A stretch of 64,000 nucleotides of DNA from Tamarix chinensis (GCA_030549775.1 CM060177.1:49661138-49725137), one strand, 5' to 3'. Numbered from the stretch's first letter, positions 46,121-60,029 are shown. Notes: generated by a model not told the origin, from the sequence alone. Program-made: numbers and translations.

Positions 46121-47745
46121 CTACACCAACTCAGAAGGGGCCACTGCTCGTGAGAATGAGCAACACCTACAAAACGGGTGATTAGTTCGCTACTTACTGA
46201 GAAAGGTAGCCATATGGATAAGGCCATGTAAGTACAAACAAACAAATAAAGCATATAATACTTAATTCAAGTTCATAACATCATTCAAGACATAGGACAT
46301 TATTTCCGTCTTACACACTCCCTAAATTATTTTCCGTATAGGGACCCCACTATTATAGCCGGTGGACTAGAAATCACTCAAGGGAAAAATGCACCTAACC
46401 AGTATTATAGCCAGTGGACTGAAAATTATCCTCACTTGGTCCCGACTCATGTGGTGTTCTAAGTAATTAATACCTTTTCCTTGATTTATTTCCATATAAA
46501 GTTTGGTTTATCGAGCTTGGGACTCCCACTATTATAGCCGGTGGACCAGAAAGTATCCTCAATTGGGCCCAGCTCGATAATCTTTTTTGCTTTAAGTGTT
46601 TAGTGTTTTACCCGTATCTTATTCTACATACAACTCGGACTAGATATGCATGACCCACTAGACTTCCTATTCTCACCACTTATCCCAGTTCTCCTGAAAA
46701 GCCCATCCTATATCTTAGGACCTTTACACATGCTAGAACTCTAAGAATTCTTCCTCACCTTTTCCCCAATCACCATGAGAGATCCAAAATCTTATGCACG
46801 TAGACCAAGGCTTGCTCCCCATAACTCCGTTCTGACTCACACTGCCCTCTAAGGTTTCCCTTAGAAACCCTAATCTGGCCTATGTGGCCTCACTTCTCCC
46901 TATCCCACACTACCCATGCTCCCCTTTGCTTCCAAAACCCCCACTTCACTTAAACCACACCTGACATCACAACTTCACTACCCATCTTCCAAATATGACC
47001 ATGAAAACTCTAGTTCGTTCCCAAACCCTAGTACTTCTCTTTTCTTTTATGTCATCCCCTCATCACCAAAACACTGGACCTTTTCCCACTGGACTCACTT
47101 TCCCTCCATGTGACACCCTTCCATTCTTATTCTACACTCTAACCATTCCCATTAATTCTCCCTTCCTCGCACACTTCTCCCACTTAGGGTTTCCTCACAA
47201 ACCCTAGCCAAGTCCCCCATGCTCCCTTATAATAACCCACGTACTATTTTTCACATATGGACTCCAATTATCCCAACTACTCCTCCCTCACCTTATTTAA
47301 CCCTCAAGTCAAATTTTTCCACGTAAAGGTCATCCCCATGTAAAGATTAACCATCCTATACAAGCCTTACACTACCCATGTAAGATTTATTCCATCATCT
47401 TATTTTATTCATATTATCCTTTTATTTATCCACCCACAAGTCATAAGATACACAAGCCTTTCTCACTTCCCTCTCACCACTCCACTCTCTTTACTTCTCT
47501 CATTTTCCCACAACCTCATCTTACTACTTAGGGGCTCTAAGTATGCATGCCATATAGGACAACCATACATAAGCACAACATAAGTACAAGTCACATAACT
47601 ATATTACACATACCATAAAAACACATACAACTTACCTTAGCTCCATGCTTAGCAAGTTGCGCTACAAGTGCATAATCCATAACCACATATAACCAACACA
47701 CAAAAAAAATAGAATACACATATTAGGCATTAACCATATCCTTAC
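46121..47745 (-). other. Putative LTR intron, LTR-H
   Basis: On the minus strand TCATTTTAG|GTAAGGATATGG at 47745 and GTTGGTGTAG|GTAGGAGATG ending at 46121, 1625 bp. Both contexts are direct matches to LTR-A (gtaggagatacc). Confidence 0.45.
46338..46550 (-). repeat. Hairpin array in LTR-H
   Basis: Three units, ccactattatagccggtgg near 46347 and 46527 and a decayed agtattatagccagtgg near 46402. They are reverse complements of CCACCGGCTATAATAGTGG, the LTR-D form of the unit. Confidence 0.8.
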
Positions 47746-47841
47746 CTAAAATGACACCGGGCTTAGAGCACGCTTTCTATGCCTCCTTAGGAGTCAGACT
47801 TGGTTCACCTATAAGAGGAAAACACTAGGGTTAACTTCCCT

Positions 47842-48000
47842 CACTATAGTAAAAAAAAATAGTGATATTTAATTCAATATTAGAGATGGTTAAAAACCGT
47901 CGCTAAAACTTTACCGATGGTTAGAAAAATCGTCACTAATTGCAGTGTCACTAATTTATGCAACCGTCAGTCAAATATTTTAGCGGCAGTTTTTAATTAT
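47842..48000 (-). repeat. CACTA terminal inverted repeat and sub-terminal repeats
   Basis: CACTATAGTAAAA followed by at least four diverged 10-12 bp words of the ACCGTCGCTAAA type in both orientations. In En/Spm elements such sub-terminal words bind the TNPA-like protein; that role here is inferred. Confidence 0.75.
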
Positions 48001-48414
48001 GGATAAATATGATATACATTAATATCATCCATTAATACTTAACTGTTTCTAACTATGAGATAACTTGTGAGAAAATTGAAGCATAACCTAAAATTGTCTT
48101 TTGGCTCCAACATTAATAACCTGTGAGATATACATTAGTATTAACATATAATAATTTACATAAGACTTTTTTTCTAATAATACACATCTGGTAATTCATA
48201 AACCTGCATCAATAATATTTCATTAAAAGTTATATATACTAATATATGTTCAACAATGTCCAAAATGGCAACGTAGCTACATCAATTTCTAGACTACTTT
48301 TGTCCAAAATTTATATATACATGAGTTGAACACCTACGGTCATCCATTATAAAATATCCAATACAAAATATAGTATCAGGATCCAAAAAAGTCAGTGTTT
48401 GCCTCCATTGTATA
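48001..48414. other. CACTA interior, non-coding
   Basis: AT-rich, no frame of note and no recognisable motif. It ends in the LTR-I flank gtata. Confidence 0.5.
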
Positions 48415-49139
48415 TGTAATACCCCAAAATTTACTACTAAAAGATTTTACTTTATTTAAGAGTTATTGGAAGCAATTAAATTACAAATTGTAAATTTTGG
48501 GGATGTTACAGCTATGTTCAGTATAAGCCTAGCCCCTAGATTTCCCCATACCAACCACAAGGCTAAAGGAAAATTAACAACCATCATAATTCAAACTCAA
48601 AGCAAGGCTTCATAAAAGCTTTAAAACATTCATAAGATAGAAATCAGAGTACGCGAAAAGAGTTTACAATCTAGAATACATAATTAAAATTTCTTAAAAG
48701 GAATAAAGTCTACAATACGATAAAAATTAAGCCTAAGTAATACAATACAAAATAAAAGAACATATGAAGGAAGTCTGGCCATGCTGCTTTAGATCCCCAG
48801 GCTAAGTCCATGCTCAACACTTAGCCCCACCCGATACCTCGTAAGCATCGAAGGCATCAAAAATATTATCATCGATGTGCACAAAGTTAGAGGGCCTTTA
48901 GCTCGTGGAATAAGCAGCACCCATAAAACAGGTGGTCACTACACTATGTACTGAGCAAAGTAACCATGCACTAAGGCCAACACACAAAGGCACATAATAC
49001 AAGTATGATAACATAACATTATACAATCATTTCAGACAAATAAAGGCCAAGGTGTAGTCCAAATCAACTGATTCATTAAATCTTTGATCAATGCTCATTT
49101 TACACCATGCTTATTATCATTCCATGCGAGTGTAGGAGC

Positions 49140-49480
49140 CCCACTTTTATAGCTGGTGGACTAGAAACACACAGGGCATAAAGCTCTTGACCACTATTAT
49201 TGCTGATGGATCGATCTTCGGGGCAAGATGCTCTTGGCTACTATTATTCACTAGTGGACCAATGTGACCCAGACTCTCATGGTGTTTTACTATAAGTAAT
49301 CAGTATATTTCCTATGTCTTAGCACAATTATGTTAGGTTTTTTGAGTATGAAATCCCCCATTATTATAGCTAGTGGACCAAAAACATATAGGGCATAATG
49401 TTCCTGACCACTATTATTCGCCGGTGGATCAGTCTTTAGGGCACCCCGGCTCCTAGCCACTATTATTTTTCCAGTGGACC
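49140..49480 (-). repeat. Hairpin array in LTR-I
   Basis: Units such as ccacttttatagctggtgg (49140), ccactattattgctgatgg (49191) and ccactattattcgccggtgg (49420), on the minus strand CCACCGGCGAATAATAGTGG and similar. Six decayed units. Confidence 0.78.
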
Positions 49481-51299
49481 GGTCTGGGCCCAACTCAATA
49501 GTCTTCCTTTTTATGTGATTAGTGTCTTATTGTGTCCTATTCAACAAGTTTCACCCTAGACATGCTTATCACACTCCATCTGCACTTATCCTTCTTAAGA
49601 GGGCATGTCCCAGATCTTAAGACTCTACCCCTTCTAACACACCCCAACATCCTTTTCCTTAATTCACTTAGTCACACTAGAGGCCCAGCTCCTAAGTGTG
49701 TGGGTCTAGGCCCACCACCTTACACCTCTAAGTCCACTCATTACCTTATCCTACAATTTTCCTTAGAAACCCTAATATGGGCCTATGTGGTCCACCCTTC
49801 TCTTCCTCACACAACCAAGGCCATTTAACACCCCACACATCACATCAATTAGATTCAACCCTCATCATTTCACTTTACTCCCCCAAATACCTGTGTGACC
49901 ACGAAAACCCTAACTGGCTACACCAGACCCTAGCTGGCCACACCAAACCCTATCATCCTTCTTTCCACCTATCACCCCTCCATTTCTCACCTTCCACTCT
50001 TGCTTTCCATGATATCCACACTCACCCTACACATGACATTCCTACACTCTCATCTCATACACCACTCACCCTCAACTATCTTTACTTTCACCACCTTCTC
50101 AAACTAGGGTTTTCCTTCCAAACCCTAGCTAGGTCTCTTGTGCACTCTTATATTATCCCACGTACTATTTTCACCTCAAGCCTCTAATCACCCAAACAAC
50201 TCTTTCATTACCTTCCTTACACCTTGAGGCAACTTTTCATACGTAAAGTTCGTCCGCATACAGATTGCATGCGCCCCATGCAAACCCTTGAGGTTTTCAT
50301 GCAAAACCCTAGAATTCTCCTATGCAAACCCTAGATTCTCCCATACAAACCCTAGATTATCCTATACAAAACTTATATTCTTCCATGCAACCCTAGATTC
50401 TCCTATAAAACCCTAAATTCTTCCATACAACCCTCATGGATCAGGGGATATTTAAGTCAATCCCACAATCCTTAGTCAACTTACTTTCCCTTGGTCAACT
50501 TACTTCCCCGTTTTCCTTTTTCATCCTTTTACCCCATATCACTACATTAAACATCATAGCATGCATGTCTTAAAATGCCACATCACATTACATCACATCA
50601 CAATTTATAGCATATACATATTATACATATGCTATAGGAGAATGCATGAGCATATCTCAACTCCAAGCTGTGCTACACATAAAGCAGTTATAACAATAAG
50701 CACAACATACATAACAAATCACGATACATGGCATACAAGGCATGTAAGGCACATAGCACACATAGGGCCTTAGCTATATCCTTATCTAGCACATCACCGG
50801 TCTTAGAGTACACTCCTACGCCTCCTTAAGGTTTGACTAGTTTCACCTATAAGAGGGAAAAACTAAGGATTAGTTTCCCTCCTACCAAAAATACTATTAT
50901 TTTCTATTTTGTTCTAAGATTAAGGTTGCTATTATTAAAAGAAACTTTACAAGTGAAAATATAGTTATTAATTCTCAAGTTATTCTACTAGAGTATTACT
51001 AGTTAAAATAGGTTTGTGTTAATATTTATAGCCATATTTATATTAAAGCTAATGGCTTTATTTCTTCTAATAATAGTACCAACACTAGTTATAGAAAAAA
51101 TAGTGATATTAATATTAATATTACTAATACTAGTTGTAGTAAAATAGCGATGTTAATAATTATAGTAATACTAATACTCATAGTAATAGAAAACCTGGTA
51201 TTTTTAAGGCTAAGACTAATAATAGGGTTAGGGATAAAAATAATAACATAATAATAGTAACACTAACAAAATACTAAATATTGCTAAGGATAATAATAA

Positions 51300-51329
51300 T
51301 AACTATAGTAACAATAATAATAATAATAA

Positions 51330-51363
<34 letters not shown>

Positions 51364-51395
51364 GCATTAAGAATAATATTAGTAAAAGTAATATC

Positions 51396-51474
<79 letters not shown>

Positions 51475-51504
51475 TTGAGGCTTTGAATACTAATAAATAT
51501 GATA

Positions 51505-51538
<34 letters not shown>

Positions 51539-51540
51539 TA
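51300..51540 (-). repeat. (AAT)n microsatellites in LTR-I
   Basis: Three near-perfect AAT runs (about 51318-51362, 51401-51472 and 51507-51538) in an AT-rich stretch. An 86-codon poly-leucine frame here is not a gene. Confidence 0.92.
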
Positions 51541-52139
51541 AGTAAAATGGATAAGGCTTGCATAATTAGGGTTTAAGGGTTGAGAGGGGTCAGGGTACCA
51601 CCTAGGGTTGGTGGTGATCGGCAGCACTGGTGGCAGTGGGGAAAGAGGGAGAGAAGGGGAAAAGCTGAGTGTGTAGGGTAGGAGAGGGGGAATGAGAGTG
51701 AAAGTTAAGGTGGTGGAGGATGCTCAGTTAGAGAGGGTTGGAGTGGTGGGGGTGACATAGCCAAATGTAGTGGTGCTAAGGTGGCCGAGGGTGGTGGAGA
51801 GGGAGGAGGAGAGGGAGGAAGGGGAAAAGGAGGGTTGGGAAAGGTAGGGGAATGTTTGCAGGTGATTTTGGAGGGTATAAGGGGTGGTGGTTGCAGTGGA
51901 TGGTGGAGCAAGAACGGTAGTGGTTGGGTTGAGGCTCGTTGGGGAGTGCACTTTGCACTACCAAGGTAGCTCATGTAGGGAAAATCGAGGGTGGTGGAGG
52001 GTGTTGTTTGGTGGGGTTGATGCAGGGAGTAGTTTGGTGGGTGGCTCGGGTGGCGGTGCTGGACGGTGATAGAGCTACAGGCGGCGGTGATGAGAGGGGG
52101 CAAAATTCTAGGTTAAGAAAAAGGGGGTGATAGAGGGGT

Positions 52140-52146
52140 ATTTATA
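52140..52146 (-). promoter_or_regulatory. TATA box of LTR-I
   Basis: TATAAAT on the minus strand (gcctataaatacccc), about 890 bp from the LTR start, same as in LTR-B. Confidence 0.6.
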
Positions 52147-53734
52147 GGCTAAGGATGAGGGGTAAGGAGAGGGGGATGAGGGAGGTTGGTGGCAGGTATC
52201 CGGTGTGCCAGTCGGCAACCCAAATGCCGGAGAAGGTCTACAACATTTGCAGGTCAGGTTGCTTAGGAAGAGGAAAAGGGGAGGAGAGAGAGCTACATGT
52301 GAGGAGAGAGAGGGATTATGATTGGGTGGAGAGAGAGAAAGGGAGTGTCGGGGAAGAGAATAGGGTGGTGGCTTGGCGTGCGGCGGTGCAGGGGCTGCGT
52401 GCCTGAGCTGAGAATTGGGAAGGTCGGGCATGGGGAGAGAGAGGGAGTCAGGGAGAAGGGAAAGAAGAAAGAGGGTGTTGTGCAGACCTGTAGTCCAGGA
52501 AAAAGAAGAAAAGGGGGGAAACCGGACCGACTATGGGGGAGAAGGGGGTGCGGTGCACGGGACTAGGCTGCGCAGGAGGAAGGGGGAGAGATTGGTCTGT
52601 GGGGAGTGAGGTGGGCTAGGTTGGCCTAGGTTAGGGTAGGGAAGGAAAAAAAAGAAAAGAAGAAAGAAGGGAAAAAGGAGAAAAGAAAAGAAAAGAAAGA
52701 AAGGGGAAAAGGAAAAAGGAAAAAAGAAAATAGGTGGGTTGGGGGTATTTAGAATATTTTTTATTTTGGAATATTTAAAATAATAATATTTTAATAAAAT
52801 AATAATTCAATTCCTTTTTAAGTTAATTTAGGATTTTTGAGAGATTTTTTCCTAAATTCTATTTTAATAAGTAAAACACCTTAATTTTTTCTAATTAAAT
52901 TATTTATAAATTTCCTCTTGATTTTTTCCTTAATTACTCCCTCTTATTTTAATAAAATAATTTATTTAATTAATTTTTCTTATAAATTCTTAATTAGCCA
53001 TAATTCTCAAAATTAAAGTTTTGGAGTATTTTAGCATATGTACACCTAACTTGATGTGTATATATGTTGGTGTCCCATTTAACATCTTCCAACACTTCAC
53101 TATAGCACAAAAATATATATTTATAATTAAATAACATTATAAATAAATATAATCTAACCTTCCTATTAGTTAATAATTAATTAAGAAAATTGAAGCACAA
53201 ACAAATTTAAATGGTTTATACATATTTATATCACTTCTGAAATACCTAACTGATATAAGAGACATATTAAGCCAAGCAAAAATGTTGCATACTAAGTCAA
53301 GTAGAAAATGACATTTTCTGGTGTATATATGAATAGAACAATGAATATAGTTGAAAAAAATTAACAATAATAAAAATATCTTACCACTCTAAAACCACAT
53401 CAAATCCGTTTCAGGATTCGGAATCCTAGGGGACAAGCATAGATAGATGGCGTGACCGTATAGTATTTAGTGATTATGTAAATATACATTCCTATAATTA
53501 TGCTAATTATAATTTTAGTCCTACAAGTGTAAAAATGACATTGATTTCATAAAGTTCTTAATTTCTTCCATGTCACTATTACAAATAAGTGATCCTATCT
53601 TTTATTATTTAATCTCCTTTCTCCTGTATAAGGTGTACCACTTCTTTACTTACCTAATGACACCCATGTTTTCTAATTCTTCTAAAGTTTGTCCTTCCCT
53701 ATCAATTGATTGCATATTATATATATATATACAC

Positions 53735-54545
53735 ACAAAGCAACACTAAACTTAGGAGTGTTTTCCAAATTTCCACAACACAACACATTTGAGGACACTT
53801 AAAGCTCTTTAGTCATCTTTCACCTATTAGTTGCACATTAATGATGGCCAGCTAGATCAAAGTCCTGAAAAATTGACCATAGTTTTCATACACACTGTAT
53901 GATTCAACTAGTTACGGGGATTTCCTAAAATTTTAAATATTTGACAACAAGTTGAAATAGTTGTGCGGAAGAAAAGGCCAGATAACTTATTGGAATATAT
54001 ATACAAAGCAACACTAAAATTAGGAGTGTTATCTAAATTTCCACAACACAACACATTTGAGGACACTTAAAGCTCTTTAGTCATCTTTCATCCATTAGTT
54101 ACACATCAGTGATGGTCAGCTAGACCAAAGTCCTGAAAAACTGACTATAGTTTTCATACACATTTTATGATTCAACTAGTTATGAGGATTTCCTAAAATT
54201 TTAAATATTTGATAGAAAGTTGAAATAGTTATGTACAAGAAATGGCTAGATAACTAATTGGAATCTATATATATATATATACATACAAAGAAACGCTAAA
54301 ATCCGGAGTGTTATCCAAATTTCCACAATACAACACATTTAAGGACACTTAAAGCTCTTCGGTCAGCTTTCATCCATTAGTTGCACATCAATGATGGTCA
54401 ATTGGACCAAAATATTGAAAATTTGGCCATAGTTTTCATATACACTGTATGATTCAACTAGTTACAAGGATTTCCTAAAATTTTAAATATTTGACTACAA
54501 TTTGAAATAATTGTGTAGAAGAAAAGGCCAGATAACTTATTGGAT
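53735..54545. repeat. Three tandem copies of a 268-282 bp unit
   Basis: Copies start with acaaagcaacactaaa at 53735, 54003 and 54285 (third copy acaaagaaacgctaaa) and end with 'ggccagataacttattgg'. They are well conserved relative to each other and are spaced by short TA runs. They lie in the CACTA interior, between LTR-I and the transposase. No coding potential is kept in all three. Confidence 0.88.
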
Positions 54546-55589
54546 CAGAATAAAATATTGATTAATCCATGATGAAGGGCATACTGATATCAACTTGAAG
54601 GACAACATCACTTGACTAACAATAGCATTCATAACACATCGTAACACAATTTCAGCCTTTTCCATCTACAGGGTCCTGTCAATACACTCCACATGTAGAA
54701 ATTAAACTTCAGATTAACACATCATTAGTTGTGGGCCAAAGTTAGGTATTCATTTTATCATTAAAACATTTAGGAAAAAGCTGAGATAGCACAAAAGATA
54801 TTACAATGAGTTAGACTGTAGGGATATATTTGAGCATTTAGAAAATTCAAAGCTACATCACATAGGGATGGTAACAAGATTGTAGAAAAATGGAACTTAA
54901 GCCCTCAAAAAGATGAAAAGGGCCAATATGTAAGAAATGATTAATTATGTGTTATATGTGTAAAAGTATGTATCAACACTACTAGAGATAAAAATAAAAA
55001 TTAAAAGACCATTGAACACTACTTTCCTCACAAGTCTTAAGCGGAACTCTTATGAGATTTGAGTTGAAGCTGAAAGTGTTCAAGGTCTTTGAAGAATACC
55101 TTATTGCTAACCCTCACACCTATACTTAGTTAAATTTGGTCATCATCAGAATGAATAGCCTTAGGCTATAATAAACCATTGACCACTTCATGGTTTGATT
55201 TTTACTTTATTATTATTAATATTAGTTATGGTTTCCTATAAGCGGTGAATTTTTTTATTAACCATAAGGAGTCCCAAAGCTATAGTTTACCATATAGACA
55301 CAATCACTACAGTAAGTATACAAAAATCAAGAGAATGATAATTCAAACTCATAACCTATACTAGTTCACACGATCCTAACTTGATAGCCTTAGATCTTCA
55401 ACTATTAGGTTATAACCTCATTAGTTTCCATCAGTGGTGCAACATTGCATATGGTTTATTGTTAGCCAAAGTAAGCTTTGATGATCCAAAATTTCAATTT
55501 TTGAAGGTTTCATTCATGGGCAAATGGTTATTTTATAAGCATTAGTTTACTATGTGTTGATACATCTTCACAAGTTTTAAGCAGAACTC
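54546..55589. other. CACTA interior downstream of TNP2
   Basis: No readable protein; possibly remains of a 3' part of the transposase gene or introns. I see no recognised domain. Confidence 0.4.
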
Positions 55590-57850
55590 TTATCACTTCA
55601 CATATCTAGGAAGCAGTGCCTTCCTAAAAAGAAATAATACAACAAAAGAGAGGTAAGAATATGGAAGGAGAGCAAGAGAGAGGATGGAGCCATAAAATCT
55701 TAATTAAACATAACTGTGTGTTGCTTGTTCTTCTCATACACTCATTAACTCTTTCCATCAGGAACTTTTATCTTCTACAAAACTGATAAGAAATGAACCT
55801 TATTAGTGGCATTCATGGTATAAGAAGCATCAGGTAAAATATACTTCTTGTTGGGAAGTTCGATCTGGTGTAAATTTTATCATATCCCAATATCCTTAAG
55901 ATCCATGCAAGCTTGATAATTACGTTTTCATTTCCTATCAATATCCAAAAACGTTCCTAACAAATTATCACATATGTTTTTCTCTATGCACATTACATCA
56001 AAATTATGATAGATGAGGTGATACTGCCAATATAGAAGATAAAAAAAAATTATTTTCTTCTAATGATGTTGCATAGGGCTATCAAAAAAAACCTCCTCCT
56101 CTTCATCCTCCTCCTCCTCCTCATCATCATCATCTGTGTCCTTGTTAATCTCAAAGACTAGTGGATGCCTGAAATTAGATTAAGTGGATCTTGTAGGTCG
56201 ATCTGATGACTTTCCATAAACATGATTGATGACATCTATTTGCCTACAAATAGCAACTCCTGAAAGCGTAGTTGGAGCCCCATCAACCTCTGTTGTTCCA
56301 TCAAATTGTGTAGGTTGAAACCAGAATAAGTGATCATATGATAACCATCGCCGATGCCTCATATAACAAAAACTTTTACCAAATTTTAGCCATCTTGAAG
56401 AAGTAGCACTTCCACAACATAGGCAAGCAAGTGCACCCTTTGTACTCCACCCTGATAAATTTTCATAAGCTAGAAAATCATTTATAGTTCATATAAGAGC
56501 AACTCATAATTAGAATTTTTGGTTAGAAGCTACGTCAAATGCATTGACACCCTCCCACAACTTCCTTAACTCACGTATGAGAGGTTAAAAATACACATTA
56601 ATGTCATTACTTGGCCCCTTTTGCTCTGGTATAATCATCGACGAAATAAATGATGATTATTTCATACATATCCATGGCGGGAGATTATAAGGAACTAGAA
56701 TAACTAGCCAAGTGCTATGATTGGTGTTCAATATCCGAAATGGATTAAAACCATCACTAGCAAGTCCAAGAAGAATATTATGAGGATTGAGAGAAAAATT
56801 AGGATAATGAGCATCAATATCTTTCCATGCTAAACCATCAGCTAGATGTCTTAATTTTCCATCTTTCACACAATCTCTATCATGCCATTTCATATCCGTG
56901 GGCATCATTGATGACATGTATATTCTTTTTAGCCTTGGAATTAATGGGAAGTATTGTAGCAATTTCCTTTGTTTTTTCCTTTTATTAGAATCTCGCTCAC
57001 CCTCATCACTGAAATCCACTTCAATCATATTCTCCTAATATGAAGTATTACACACCAAAAAATTGTCTAACATTGTCCTATCATTTCTTCCATTATCCTA
57101 ATATAACATCCAATCATTTGGACATGCATCAATATTTTCATATCTAAGAACCAATTAATTTATCAACTTTTTTGTTTCATACCAAGAAGATGGAAATGAA
57201 TACAACATAGGAAATGCATTGGACATCAGTTCAAGTAACATAATAAAAAACTTCGAAGACCAATCATTCATGCTTTTCAAATGGCACAAATACAAAATGA
57301 ATGATAGTTTCAAATATTCATTGCACCCAAGATATAATTCTTCCTCACATTGCTTCAAAAACTTATGATAGCGAACCTTTTCATCACTAGGAGTATTCAT
57401 AGGTTGGTTTTTGGGTAACTTATCACAACCATGGGAATCATCATTGAATCTTGGTTAAAGTGGACTTGAAGATTCAATGGTATGATTTTCAATTCCTCAA
57501 TATAATAACCCAAGTGCATCCCTCACAAGTGCAGGAATTTGATCTCTATCCTCAATTTTTGGCCCCATGTCATCTATACTAGTAGAAACATCATTAGTCG
57601 ATTCCTATATTGGTTCCCATGAAGAACCCAATTGGTGTAATTTTTTAGAAAGCCATTTTTCATAACATGATTTGTGACAACCTCAATCAGATAACAATAT
57701 CTATTATAATAATTTCGATATGGGCACCATATTTTTCCATTTATAGCCACCTTAGAAGTTGCAAGCTTTAAAAACCTATCAAATCCACTAGAAACTTGGT
57801 ACTGGTCCTATTTGAATCTATCCAACTTTTATCCAGGATAAAATATATTT
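55590..57850 (-). pseudogene. CACTA TNP2-type transposase
   Basis: Minus-strand pieces in the right order. About 57845-57620 is the transposase-associated domain: DKSWIDSNR, FLKLATSK, KIWCPYRNYYN, VMKNGFLKNYTNWVLHG. About 57370-57170 has KQCEEELYLGCNEYLKLSF, HLKSMNDWSSKFFIMLLELM, LPSSWYETKKLI-like residues. 57028-56657 is open and has IPRLKRIYMS, WHDRDCVKDGKLRH, LGLASDGFNPF and LVPYNLPPWICMK, the strongest TNP2 core signature. Then ELRKLWEGVNAFD, NDFLAYENLSGWSTKGALAC and CYMRHRRWLSYDH (56570-56330), and YWQYHLIYHNFDVM-CIEKNICDNLLG (56040-55960). Several stops and shifts, with possible introns, make it inactive. It acts, when intact, on CACTA ends. Confidence 0.92.
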
Positions 57851-60029
57851 CCAATTTACCTAAACATTTCAAATGATAAAAATTAATCAATAAAAATAAT
57901 AATATTTTTTGTTTAAATTAAAACTTCTTAACTCTAGTATAGCTATTACCATATAACATTCATAAGCATATCATATAAATTTTAGAACTATGTTTGAGAA
58001 TAATTAATTATAAACCACAATAATATAACGCTAGATGGAATAATAATGACCAAAATTCCAAATACAGTATGAGTTAGGAGGAAAAACTATGGTGATGTAA
58101 TATATAATTTAATGAGGTAAAACTCATGTGCAAATAAAGTTTACATCACATACATAGAAAATAATTATAATATAATTAACTAAAATGCTTAGCTTTTTCT
58201 ATAGGAAGTAGCTTTATTTTTCAGTTTTATTCACCTGCTCTGCCATATTACATGAATTCAAACCCCATATGAAAGAAAAAATATTTATTTATTTGAGTAG
58301 CATAAAAATTTAAGATTTTTTCTACCTTAGAAAAGTTAATTAAGTCATAAATACACTATAAACTAAAAAAATAAGAGAAAGTGTTTGTTTACAATGAGAT
58401 GAATGAATGATATATTAACTAAAAATCATGGCTTCAGACCACAACTAAAGTTCTAAGGTTATATTCAATCATAAACTAAAACATGGGGATAAAAGTAACT
58501 AAATCACCATGTTTTTAGCTGTATTGTTTATTGATGACTGAATGAAAAAGAACAATTTAATTTCATTTATTATTGAACTCTGGAACTTTAACTATATGCA
58601 GTTTGTTGTTAAGCTATATAAAGACAGATCAACTAATTTATATACACATTCAATATTTGATTTATCTGTTAATGGTCTCACAACTAAATGGAAGTTATCC
58701 TATAACTCTCTCTCATCTCAGTTAGCCTTCAACTTGTGATCTTGCAAATATAAAAGTAACTAATGTACACAAAAGAAACTCTATAATTGACAGAATCTAT
58801 CAATATTCTATTATAATACAGAGAACCGCCAAGTGAAACTTTTAGAATTTGGTTATCCATTCTAATCTCGTAGGATATAGCCATAGCTATTCATATTTTT
58901 TTTTTCTAATCTCTAGCTTCCATTTTAGTAGCTATCTATTTTTAAATAAACAAATAAACCAAATTTGAAATAATACATATATATACACAAGCTTGATCTT
59001 CTGCTAATTAACTATAATAGTTGAACTCAATATCGAATGCAAACAACATAAACCAAACACCTTATAAGTTTACATGGTAATTTCTTACTTACCCTTTCAA
59101 ATTCTTGATTGACTTAGAGGAAGTTATTTGCAGGCACCTTATATTGACCTAGAATTTTTGGAAAATTAATTGGCAGAATTGACAGTTATAAAGTATATCT
59201 TTCTTAAGCACCTTCCTTCTCTAATAGCTGCTTTAGTAGTCTTCCTTGCTCGATGGACACTAGACTAGTTAGTTCATCCATGGGTTAGTAACTATTACTT
59301 CCATCGCTTCCACTAGTTTATGAGAGCTAAAAGGTTAAAGTTAAATGCCTATATCGACATGTCAATGTAGAATCTAACTCTAGAGCATTACACTCGTTAT
59401 AAAGCACCTGATCTCAAAATTACAGTACTAGCATTACATGAGTTGTAATCAAACAGCAGAAGTTGCTCACTAAATGCCATATATGATAAGTCCAACTGAA
59501 ATAGAAGGTTAGGTCAAAGCAAAGCATGAGAAAGTTAAGTCCAACAAAAATAGTTCTAGCTTCGAGTTCATGTAACACGTAAATCATTATTCACATTAAT
59601 AGAATTAAACAGAGCTCATAATTAGAGGAAAAACACATTAAACTTGTAAATTAAATCTTTACCTATCCAAATTTCTAGATTAATAGACCCTCTCTCCGCC
59701 ATAAATCCAGAACACGCGCAACAGAGAGAGATGAACAGCTGGAAAGAAAAAGAAAAAAATTGGAGAATACAATCCAAAACTATAATTTAGAGGATAGAAA
59801 GTGAAATCGCGTTAGAGTTCATTATGATAGAGAAGCGCGAAACAAACATAAAAAGAAAGAACAAAGGTGTAGAAACAAACAAAGGTAGTGATGTAACCTA
59901 AGTTTTAATTGATTTCATTGATGGGAATATCATCATTGTGAAAGTTAAAAATGCTAAACTTAAAATTAGGGCTTCAAATTTACCTGTAATCTAATTACAC
60001 GAGTAGGGCGGTGGCAAGAGAATGAAGCA
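57851..60029. other. CACTA 5' region upstream of TNP2
   Basis: AT-rich non-coding sequence that should hold the promoter and first exon of the transposase gene. No recognised protein. A short open frame at 58542-58739 has no family match. It ends at the LTR-J flank aagca (60025-60029). Confidence 0.45.

Larger units (their letters stand above)
45548..47841 (-). mobile_element. LTR-H, 3' part, reverse orientation
   Basis: Its 3' end reads TGTAATACCCCAAAATTT on the plus strand at 45548. Moving right it shows the terminal region (45700-45790), stem-loops (46141-46200), hairpin array in reverse (46345-46550: ccactattatagccggtgg), C-rich leader-like sequence with AAACCCTA words (46860-47210), and the donor region accggtgtcattttag|gtaagg in reverse (47735-47757). 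The CACTA element cuts it at 47841, so its 5' half is outside the window. Left flank agtgg (45543-45547) should reappear at its other end. Confidence 0.75.
48415..53033 (-). mobile_element. Solo LTR-I, reverse orientation, 4619 bp
   Basis: Read on the minus strand, it begins TAAAATACTCCAAAAC (a G-to-A changed TGAAATGCTCC) at 53033 and ends ...AAATTTTGGGGTATTACA at 48415. Flanks are gtata (48410-48414) and gcata (53034-53038), one transition apart. Order on the minus strand: AT-rich start, C/T-rich block (52740-51600), TATA box at 52146, ATT microsatellites (51540-51300), TGCATGG array (50440-50260), hairpin array (49480-49145), stem-loops (48940-48895). The donor-like site is now AG|ATAAGG and the acceptor GTGCAC, so both splice-like sites are lost here. 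G-rich open frames at 51.7-52.6 kb are composition artefacts. Confidence 0.85.

Noticed and set aside
51705..52609. Several overlapping frames on both strands
   Set aside because: Purine-rich U3 block of LTR-I; low-complexity Pro/Ser or Gly/Arg translations without family features.
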